From: Halomonas sp. ML-15
Lineage (GTDB): Bacteria > Pseudomonadota > Gammaproteobacteria > Pseudomonadales > Halomonadaceae
Assembly (NCBI RefSeq): GCF_014779595.1
Contig: NZ_JACXZT010000019.1
Coordinates: 1,480,545 to 1,544,544, forward strand
Reading direction: 5' to 3'
DNA length: 64,000 bases
Of the stretch, positions 57,659-64,000 are shown piece after piece. The notes under the pieces were generated by a model. That model was given only the letters and a program-made list of their open reading frames with translations, was not told the origin of the DNA and made no database searches. The translations under genes were made by a program, and so were the position numbers. The stretch's first letter is position 1. Each line of letters starts with the position of its first letter.

Positions 57659-58634
57659 ATTTAATCCGTGGCATGGACTGGAATTCGATGAAGCGCGCCG
57701 CGTCGACAAGCGAGGGCGCCAAGATTTTTTCTGGGCGGTTGTCGAAAACGATGACGTGGCCCTCGCGCTCGCTCTGCCGGACGGTACCGAGAGGGTCCTG
57801 CCGCTTCCGAAGATCAAGAGCTTGGATATAGGATATCGGAAATTGGGGGCGCGAGACGCGCTACTCGTGGCGCTCCGTGATCCAGAACAAGTCGATCTTT
57901 TCGCCAACCTCTGCATGGACATCGTCTCGGCAGGTGAGCAAGGGGAAACACCTTCCGATGCCCTGGATCGCACCGTGCGGCGTACTCTGCGGTGGCACCA
58001 TCTGCTGCGGGGTGGGTCTTCTGAGCGCTTGAGTGTCGAGGAACAGAGAGGATTGGTCGGGGAGCTTCAGGTACTCCACCTCCTCTGCGCCGAGATCGGG
58101 GCAGAAGCGGCGATCGAAGCTTGGCGTGGCCCCGAAGACGGCGCGAAGGACTTCGAGCTTCATGGCATGTGCATAGAGGTGAAGGCGCGCCGGGGTGCAG
58201 CAAGGCCACAGGTACAGATCTCATCCGCAGACCAGCTCGCGGATGTGGCAGGCGCCGATGTCATTCTGCTGGTCCATGACGTCGATGCCGCAATCAAGCC
58301 AGAGGGAATGACACTTTCGGATCATATTCAGGTCGTGGAGGATATCTTTCAGTCCACGACCTTGGCTGCCTATGGCACTTGGGAGCGACTGCTAGCAGCA
58401 GCAGGGTTTGACTGGGCTCACGACTACAGTGATAGACGCTGGACCGTTGGTAAGCGCACTGCATTCCGTGTAGAGGACGGCTTTCCCCGCATTCCTTCTC
58501 CCGTACCTATGGGTGTTCTCAACGTGAAATATGCGATCGCACTCGATGCCTGTACCGCGTTCATGGTCGAAGATGACCAGCTTCTGACCAAGATCGCGAA
58601 GACTCAATCTTCCACTGATACAGAGGGAATGTGA
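57651..58634 (+). CDS. PD-(D/E)XK motif nuclease of the defence operon
   Basis: A 327-residue protein with a PD-(D/E)XK nuclease core: Glu138 in GLVGELQVL, Asp167 in AKDFEL, and Glu176-x-Lys178 in CIEVKAR. All catalytic positions are intact. It matches the family annotated as PD-(D/E)XK motif protein (formerly DUF4420, as I recall), which co-occurs with Z1 and AIPR genes. It would be the cutting component of the system (inference). Start at ATG 57651, within the last codons of the Z1 gene; stop 3 bp before the AIPR gene. Confidence 0.85.
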   Translation: MSEFNPWHGLEFDEARRVDKRGRQDFFWAVVENDDVALALALPDGTERVLPLPKIKSLDIGYRKLGARDALLVALRDPEQVDLFANLCMDIVSAGEQGETPSDALDRTVRRTLRWHHLLRGGSSERLSVEEQRGLVGELQVLHLLCAEIGAEAAIEAWRGPEDGAKDFELHGMCIEVKARRGAARPQVQISSADQLADVAGADVILLVHDVDAAIKPEGMTLSDHIQVVEDIFQSTTLAAYGTWERLLAAAGFDWAHDYSDRRWTVGKRTAFRVEDGFPRIPSPVPMGVLNVKYAIALDACTAFMVEDDQLLTKIAKTQSSTDTEGM

Positions 58635-58637
58635 TAC

Positions 58638-60752
58638 ATGTCGGAGCTCAGTGAATTTCATAGGGAACTAATCGCGGACATCCAAGGCGAGGCAGATGTT
58701 GGTGGGACATACACCACGGAGGCCTTCTTCGAAAAGATGGGCGACATCCTGACCGAAGCGGGCGAACTGGATGGCGCGGACTATGCGTATTTCGAGGGTA
58801 CGGGCCAAAACGGGGTTGTACTGCAGGTGGATGGTTACGGTGGTGATCCACGGGATGCCCAAGGCATTCTAAGCTTGATTCTGTGTGATTTCCAAGTCAC
58901 AGACGAAGTTCGGCTTTTCCGAGGCGAACAGCTAAAGTCACGCTTCAATCGCTTGGCGGTCTTTCTTCGACATGCCCTTAGAGAAGATTTTCGAGAAAAG
59001 CTGGAGGAAACAAGCTCGGGCTTCATGCTGGCTGATCTCATTGCAACCACATGGTCTAGTGTTGAAAAGGTCAAGCTGATTCTAATCACGAACGCAGAAA
59101 AGCGAGTGAAGGCGGATGGCCTATCAGCAGGATCAATTGATGAAAAACCTATCACTTACAGCGTTTGGGACTTGGCGAGAATTGAAAAGTTCATTCGTTC
59201 TGGCCAGACTCGCGAAGATCTTCTGATCGATTTTGAAAAAGATTTCGGTGGAGCATTGCCCGTTCTGCGAGCATCGATGGGGAGCACCTCGCTAGAAAGT
59301 TATATGGCTGTGATCCGTGGAAGCCAGCTGGGGGAGATCTACGAGAAGTGGGGGACACGCCTTCTTGAAGCGAATGTGCGTAGCTTCCTTCAAGCACGAG
59401 GGAAAGTGAACCGTGGGATTCGCGAAACTCTGGAAGATCAGCCGGAAATGTTTTTTGCCTATAATAATGGCATTACAGCGACCGCTGATAAGGTTGAAAT
59501 ACGCGAGACGGATGATGGCCCAGTCCTCGTCTATGCGGACAATCTTCAGATCGTGAATGGTGGCCAGACAACAGCCTCAATTCATGCTGCACGAAAAAAA
59601 CGTTCCAATCGTCCAAAATCACGCCTGGCCGAGGTTTACATTCAAATGAAATTAAATGTAGTGCCACCTGATATGGAAGATAACATTATTCCTAATATTT
59701 CGCTTTATGCCAATAGTCAGAACAAAGTAAATGACGCCGATCTGGCATCAAATCATCCATTCCAAGTGCGGTTGCAGGAGTTTTCACGGCGTGTGCTTGC
59801 GCCAAAAGGATCGAACGCATATCAGGAAACTAAGTGGTTCTACGAGAGGGCGCGTGGTCAATTTCCGGACGAACGTAGTCGACGAACCGAAGCAGAACGA
59901 AGAAAGTTCGATTCGGAGTATCCTCGGCCACAGTATTTCAATAAGACAGATTTGGCAAAATTTGAGAATTCTTGGGCCGGCTTGCCGCATATTGTTAGTG
60001 GTGGTGCGCAGAAAAACTTTGTCGCTTTTCAAAAAGAAGTAGCCAAGGAGTGGAGCAAGTCTGATAAGAGATTTGATGAAACTTGGTTCAAGCGAATGAT
60101 AGCGAAGGCAATAATCTTTCGCCGGCTCGAAAAGATTGTTCCACAGCAAGCGTGGTACGAAGGTGGTTATAGAGCGAACATAGTCACCTACTCCATGGCC
60201 AAGCTGGCCTATGACACATACGAGCAGGGTAAGCTTGTCGACCTCGACAGTGTCTGGCGGCAGCAGTCGGTCCCTGAGCCCTTGGAAGATGCGCTCCTAT
60301 TGACGGCTGAGGAGGCTCATGACGTTATCATTCACCCACCGGAAGGTGTTCGGAACATGAGCGAATGGGCCAAAAAGCAGGCCTGCTGGGCTCAGATGCA
60401 AGATCGAAAAATAATCTATTCTTTAGGGTTGACAGAGTTTCTGATCACACCGGTAGAAGCCGCTTCGGCGGTTAACCAAGAACGTAGTGAGCAAGCTGAA
60501 ATTTCAAAAACTAATAACGTGATTTTTGTTGTTAACTGCGGAGGATTGTTCTGGAGGCAAGCTCTAGATTGGGGGATGAAGTATAAGCTTCTTTCACCTG
60601 CTGAATCTGGAGTTCTGGAGAAATGTAGTAGGATACCAAACTATATTCCATCCGATAGGCAGTGTAGTATCGCTGTGAAAGCTCTTGAAAAATTGAAAGA
60701 GGAGGGCTTCACAGAGCAACACCAAGGAGGGGTTGAAAAAACTTATAATTGA
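58638..60752 (+). CDS. AIPR family protein (abortive infection phage resistance)
   Basis: A 704-residue protein with the AIPR domain. Characteristic motifs are RLLEANVRSFLQARGKVNRG at about 241-260, FAYNNGITATADKVE at 273-287 and LQIVNGGQTTASIH at 303-316. The N-terminal 200 residues form a separate domain with a nuclease-like look (LILITNAEKRVKADG). AIPR proteins take part in phage exclusion; biochemical function is not established. It is the last gene of the four-gene operon; codon use becomes AT-richer towards the 3' end. The convergent methyltransferase gene ends about 100 bp away. Confidence 0.88.
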   Translation: MSELSEFHRELIADIQGEADVGGTYTTEAFFEKMGDILTEAGELDGADYAYFEGTGQNGVVLQVDGYGGDPRDAQGILSLILCDFQVTDEVRLFRGEQLKSRFNRLAVFLRHALREDFREKLEETSSGFMLADLIATTWSSVEKVKLILITNAEKRVKADGLSAGSIDEKPITYSVWDLARIEKFIRSGQTREDLLIDFEKDFGGALPVLRASMGSTSLESYMAVIRGSQLGEIYEKWGTRLLEANVRSFLQARGKVNRGIRETLEDQPEMFFAYNNGITATADKVEIRETDDGPVLVYADNLQIVNGGQTTASIHAARKKRSNRPKSRLAEVYIQMKLNVVPPDMEDNIIPNISLYANSQNKVNDADLASNHPFQVRLQEFSRRVLAPKGSNAYQETKWFYERARGQFPDERSRRTEAERRKFDSEYPRPQYFNKTDLAKFENSWAGLPHIVSGGAQKNFVAFQKEVAKEWSKSDKRFDETWFKRMIAKAIIFRRLEKIVPQQAWYEGGYRANIVTYSMAKLAYDTYEQGKLVDLDSVWRQQSVPEPLEDALLLTAEEAHDVIIHPPEGVRNMSEWAKKQACWAQMQDRKIIYSLGLTEFLITPVEAASAVNQERSEQAEISKTNNVIFVVNCGGLFWRQALDWGMKYKLLSPAESGVLEKCSRIPNYIPSDRQCSIAVKALEKLKEEGFTEQHQGGVEKTYN

Positions 60753-60855
60753 TGATCAGGTTGGATAGTGCCGTGATTTTCTTGAAATGAGCTAGTAAGT
60801 GGATAGGGGTCACTTCAGATAGAGTTGTGAAGGGCCGGGCTATGCTTGAGACCTT

Positions 60856-60880
60856 GGCTCAGGCCTGGATTGCCTGAGCC
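60856..60880. terminator. Hairpin at the convergent AIPR/methyltransferase junction
   Basis: A perfect 9-bp stem (GGCTCAGGC 60856-60864 / GCCTGAGCC 60872-60880, 7-base loop) that contains the methyltransferase stop codon. There is no strong T-run on either side, so it may be a weak bidirectional terminator. Confidence 0.4.
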
Positions 60881-62556
60881 TGCTTCTCCTCATTTAGCTC
60901 TACCCGATCCATAACCTGTTTCACCTTGGCGGCAATGCGCTGAGCGAGAAGGGGGGGGACGGCATTTCCCACCTGAACATACTGCTCGGTCCGGTTTCCC
61001 TCGAAGTAGTAGTCATCAGGGAATGTCTGCAGCCGCGCCGCCTCGCGAACCGTAAGGCTACGGCACTGGTACGGATCGAAATGGATGAAATAGTGTCCGT
61101 CCTTGGAAATGTGGCTCGTAATCGTCTTGGATGGCTGCCCCTCTAGGACCACCTTGAACCTGTCGGCAAATTTTCCGGACTTCCAGTTGGCATGATCGGG
61201 GGCGAGAGAGTCCAGATAGATCTCCTTGGTGCCGATCGGCGAACGCTTCATGACCTTGGCAAAAGTCGCGCAATACAGATATCTGGCCAAGTCAGTTTCC
61301 ATGTGGCTCCTAGCCTCATGGTTGTACCACAGCCCCTGCACGTTCGGGTTCTGAGCGCCGTGGTACCACTTCTCGAGCTCTGTCGTCGGGCCGACAGGTC
61401 TAAGTTTCGCCTTGGAATCGTGGCGTCTGTCCAGCTCTTCGTGCGGAGCTTTCGCTATCTCGAGAAGCTCTTCTGCAATACGCTCTCTGTCATCCTGCTT
61501 GATATGCTCACTATGGTGGCGTTGCAGCTCTTTTGCGACCTTGTAAGCCACACGTCTGATCGTCGCATACCAAGCATCTTTGGAATCATGACGGCTCAAC
61601 CCGCTGCGAAGTGCCGGAAGCTCGTCTAAGACCTGCGCGGCAGTCATTTCTACGTCATCACCACTCCTTGGCATCTGAATGCTAGTGGCGATCACTGAAG
61701 CGCCTAAATGTGTGACAATGTCGTTGCGTACACCAACCAAGATTACACGGTGACGAGCCTGGGGTATGCCGTGCTGCTCGGCCTTGATCACAAAGGAGTT
61801 GTATTCTTCCTCCTCGAGTGGGGCAGGGGAGTCGAAAAGTCCTATGCTTCTTGGGTAGTAGACTCGCTCATCCTCGACAGAGAAGATCGTGTATCCATCT
61901 TTTTTGGACATCACGCTTCTAGGACCCTTGTGCCCGGTAGCTTTGGTAGGATCACGCAGGTCCTCCAGTATCTGACCGAAGATCCGGTCCTTGCCAACCC
62001 GTGACGTCAGCATGCCCCTGACGTTCTCCATGACAAAGACAGCAGGTCGGAACCTCGCGATTATGTTCAGGTATTCTCGATACAGGAAATGGCGATCGTC
62101 TTCCTCGGGTCGATAATTCTTGTTTCCGCGGTTGCGCACACGACCAACTACCGAATAGGCCTGGCAGGGCGGCCCCCCAATCAGCACCCAGTTGTTGCAG
62201 CCTGCTAGCTCCTTCCGTAGGCGGTCCTCGAGAATTCGGTTGCCATCTCCACTTCCCAGCTTCAGACAAAGTGCCTCTTCTTGAGCCTGCTTCCATAGAT
62301 GCTGCACGTCGGAGCGGCATGAAGGGTGCTCGCCTCCCTGCAGGTAGTCATAATACGCTGACATCCCCATGCCACTGTCATGCAGCAACCGGTAAAATGC
62401 ACGCAGGGTCAGAGTACGATGAGCAGCAGGATCTTTTTCCACGGATACGAGTGTCTGGAATTGACGACTGCCGTCGGACTTCCGTATCGAGCTGAAGCCT
62501 TCGCCTAAGCCGCCCGGCCCCGCAAAGAGGTCAACTACGTGAATCGGCTTCGTCAT
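60859..62556 (-). CDS. DNA (cytosine-5) methyltransferase
   Basis: A 565-residue C5-cytosine methyltransferase. Motif I VVDLFAGPGGLGEGF at 7-21, motif IV GGPPCQAYS with catalytic Cys131, motif VI MENVRG at 176-181, motif VIII QARHR near 265, and motif X QVGNAVPP near the C terminus. It is longer than most such enzymes, with extra sequence between motifs VI and VIII and a large target-recognition part. It probably protects host DNA for the neighbouring ATPase-Z1-nuclease operon (inference; this pairing is described for the family). The ATG at 62556 is preferred over the TTG at 62559. Divergent from vsr across 47 bp. Confidence 0.92.
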   Translation of the reverse strand: MTKPIHVVDLFAGPGGLGEGFSSIRKSDGSRQFQTLVSVEKDPAAHRTLTLRAFYRLLHDSGMGMSAYYDYLQGGEHPSCRSDVQHLWKQAQEEALCLKLGSGDGNRILEDRLRKELAGCNNWVLIGGPPCQAYSVVGRVRNRGNKNYRPEEDDRHFLYREYLNIIARFRPAVFVMENVRGMLTSRVGKDRIFGQILEDLRDPTKATGHKGPRSVMSKKDGYTIFSVEDERVYYPRSIGLFDSPAPLEEEEYNSFVIKAEQHGIPQARHRVILVGVRNDIVTHLGASVIATSIQMPRSGDDVEMTAAQVLDELPALRSGLSRHDSKDAWYATIRRVAYKVAKELQRHHSEHIKQDDRERIAEELLEIAKAPHEELDRRHDSKAKLRPVGPTTELEKWYHGAQNPNVQGLWYNHEARSHMETDLARYLYCATFAKVMKRSPIGTKEIYLDSLAPDHANWKSGKFADRFKVVLEGQPSKTITSHISKDGHYFIHFDPYQCRSLTVREAARLQTFPDDYYFEGNRTEQYVQVGNAVPPLLAQRIAAKVKQVMDRVELNEEKQAQAIQA

Positions 62557-62603
62557 CAATGATAACCTGCAATTCGTTCTTGGAAAGTGGGGGGGCTATA
62601 AGC

Positions 62604-63065
62604 ATGCCCGATGTTGTCGATAGTTCGACCCGCTCGCGCATGATGCGGGCGATAAAGGGCCGTGACACCCATCCCGAAATTGCTCTGCGCAAGTACCTTC
62701 ACGCCCAAGGATATCGGTTCAGGCTTCACCGCAAGGATCTGCCGGGGTCGCCTGATCTCGTCCTGCCGCTTCATAACCTAGTCATCTTCGTACATGGTTG
62801 CTTTTGGCACAGGCATGCTGGCTGCTTCTATGCCACGACCCCCGGCACCAGGCCGTCATTCTGGGAGGCCAAATTCGAAGCAAATGTCCGCCGAGACCAG
62901 CGGGCATGCCAAGAATTGAAGCAGTTGGGATGGCGTGTCCTGGTGGTCTGGGAATGCGGCTTCAAGCACTGCCGTAAGCAACTATCCGACATTCCTGAAC
63001 TGATCCAAGCCGTCAATCTGTATCAGGAGTGGCCATCCCGACCACCAAGGCTTCGCTCTTCCTAG
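62604..63065 (+). CDS. vsr: Very short patch repair endonuclease
   Basis: A 153-residue Vsr endonuclease, which nicks next to T:G mismatches formed by deamination of 5-methylcytosine. The family sequence is well kept: MMRAIKGRDTHPEIALRKYL, FRLHRKDLPGSPDLVLP, IFVHGCFWHRHAGC and FWEAKFEANVRRDQRA, then VVWECGFK. It is normally associated with a C5 methyltransferase, and here it is divergent from one. The ATG at 62604 (MPDVVDSSTRSRMM) is supported by a G-run upstream; the frame extends to 62559 without similarity. Confidence 0.93.
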   Translation: MPDVVDSSTRSRMMRAIKGRDTHPEIALRKYLHAQGYRFRLHRKDLPGSPDLVLPLHNLVIFVHGCFWHRHAGCFYATTPGTRPSFWEAKFEANVRRDQRACQELKQLGWRVLVVWECGFKHCRKQLSDIPELIQAVNLYQEWPSRPPRLRSS

Positions 63066-63512
63066 CCTTGCATTTCTCCGTGACGGAACCCGTTATCGGA
63101 CGCAGCCGTCTCCGGACGGCGTATGATACCAGGTTATCCTCGTGGGGCTAGCATTACCATACCTGAATGGGCCGTGTTCTGGCTGAGCCAGGCAGCTCAC
63201 CTGAACAAGAACATCAAATGTCTGCAATCGATTCGCCCTCTTTGCTGATCTCCTCGGCGGACAGGGCGCTCCGCAGCCCGCTGCCAACCAATGCACTGCC
63301 ATCAAAATTGCTTAGCGTCTAGCCTGGCTCATTCCAGGTCGCATAGGCTTGTCGTCACCGAGCGATCCAAAGGGATACACGTAAGACCCGCCTAATCTCT
63401 CTTCCCTGACAACCACTCAGCGGCTAATTTCCATTAGCGACTGCTTGTTGCTTGTGGCAGGCCTCATAGATAATACTGTATAAAATCACAGCTATCTAGA
63501 GGGGCGTCACTC
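63066..63512. other. Gene-free spacer before umuD with SOS box
   Basis: About 450 bp with no gene I can support. The last 40 bp hold a LexA box (63476-63491) and a ribosome binding site GAGGGG for umuD. A minus-strand frame at 63093-63305 has no family features. The rest shows no clear repeats. Confidence 0.4.
63476..63491 (+). promoter_or_regulatory. LexA (SOS) box of umuD
   Basis: The sequence CTGTATAAAATCACAG matches the LexA consensus CTGT-N8-ACAG exactly at the eight fixed positions. It lies 21 bp before the umuD start codon, the usual place for an SOS operator overlapping the promoter. Confidence 0.75.
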
Positions 63513-63918
63513 ATGCCGCCAGAGAGACTCATCCCAGCACATCCCGCCCCACTCACCCTGGCACTGCCGTTTCGGCCTCTCGGGCTTCCCCTCGCCCGCC
63601 CAGGATTACGAAGGCCGAACGCTCGACCTGAATGAGGGATTCGTGAAGCGCCCCTCGGCCACGTTCTTCCTGGCGGTAACGGGCGACAGTATGGAGCGCC
63701 TGAGCATTCAGGAAGGCGACACTCTCGTGGTCGATCGCTCCATCGAGCCCCGCCCAGGCCACATCATCGTCGACATGGTCGATGGTGAGATCACCGTCAA
63801 GCGCTATGAGCTGCGCGGCGATGTGGCCTGCCTCTGTTCCGGCAACTCTCGCTACGCTCCGATCCCGCTCGTCGACATGGAGTGCCAGGTTGTCGGCGTC
63901 GGAGCTATAAGTCCGTAG
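63513..63918 (+). pseudogene. umuD: umuD, frameshifted
   Basis: A UmuD-type S24 peptidase (translesion polymerase V subunit) split by a frameshift. The ATG at 63513 has GAGGGG upstream and begins MPPERLIPAHPAP in one frame; the family sequence continues in the next frame as GFPSPAQDYEGRTLDLNEGF from about 63583 to the stop at 63916-63918. The serine of the catalytic dyad (GDSM) and the lysine region (DGEITVKRYEL) are present in the second part. The shift lies near 63560-63583 and amounts to one extra base or two missing. An internal GTG at 63643 could give a short product without the self-cleavage site. No umuC follows within the window. Confidence 0.75.
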
Positions 63919-63928
63919 ATCATCAAAA
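63918..63928. repeat. Candidate right attachment repeat of the island
   Basis: GATCATCAAAA, identical to 40728-40738 just after yicC. The two copies flank the integrase-to-umuD region, a 23.2-kb interval. Only 11 bp, so chance cannot be excluded. Confidence 0.4.
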
Positions 63929-64000
63929 CAGATTGTCCCCCCGACCCGCATGGCCTTCCCTTGTTGGTGACGAAGCCTACAAGAGATCGAGCCATGCTGA

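Noticed and set aside
63093..63305. A 70-codon minus-strand frame between vsr and umuD
   Set aside because: Cys/Arg/Pro-rich random-looking sequence and no ribosome binding site.

Overview
The window reads as a chromosome segment of a moderately halophilic gammaproteobacterium, most likely a member of the Halomonadaceae. Reasons: high G+C across most of the window, acidic exported proteins, a BCCT-type compatible-solute transporter, several TRAP and branched-chain-type ABC uptake systems, and the core-gene order pyrE-crc-rph-yicC also known from Pseudomonas. The family-level placement is an inference.

Layout. (1) 1-6784: the end of an unknown gene, a three-gene TRAP transporter with a LysR regulator on the minus strand, and the 5-oxoprolinase genes pxpABC diverging from them. 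(2) 6977-20781: two complete branched-chain-type ABC importers (ATPases, permeases and binding protein each), an AraC regulator, and between them an unusual block of two paralogous TIM-barrel proteins (PEP-hydrolase family), an SRPBCC protein and a Tm-1-like ATP-binding protein. (3) 20875-24786: small housekeeping and accessory genes including a TauE/SafE permease and NADP-glutamate dehydrogenase. (4) 24805-32835: a minus-strand catabolic cluster (aldehyde dehydrogenase, atypical membrane dipeptidase, BCCT transporter, a 585-residue unknown, a DUF3726-like protein, RidA) with a divergent LysR regulator, then a tRNA-Arg. (5) 33184-40716: core genes: tandem cytochrome c5-like protein, rep, trmL, yfaZ-like, pyrE, crc, rph, yicC.

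(6) About 40.73-63.93 kb: an integrated genomic island placed after yicC. It starts with a DUF4102-type tyrosine integrase preceded by inverted and repeated sites. It then holds an AT-richer stretch with a possible membrane-anchored HNH nuclease and a glycine-rich membrane partner, a degenerate DUF2201-like protein with a WYL regulator, and a recombination module (DUF932, ERF annealing protein, YqaJ exonuclease, RadC/JAB) punctuated by hairpins. Next comes a defence operon (MutL-like GHKL ATPase, Z1 helicase-like protein, PD-(D/E)XK nuclease, AIPR protein) with a convergent C5-cytosine methyltransferase and divergent Vsr endonuclease. It ends with a frameshifted umuD under a LexA box. An 11-bp direct repeat (40728 and 63918) is a candidate attachment-site pair. 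The expected neighbour gmk is not seen between yicC and the island and may resume at the very right edge.

The ATPase-Z1-nuclease-AIPR set matches a family predicted by comparative genomics and later reported as an anti-phage system, so it is a recognisable but poorly characterised defence system. The least explained items are the HNH-membrane gene with its glycine-zipper partner (44036-46826) and the Tm-1/TIM-barrel block (12643-16166).
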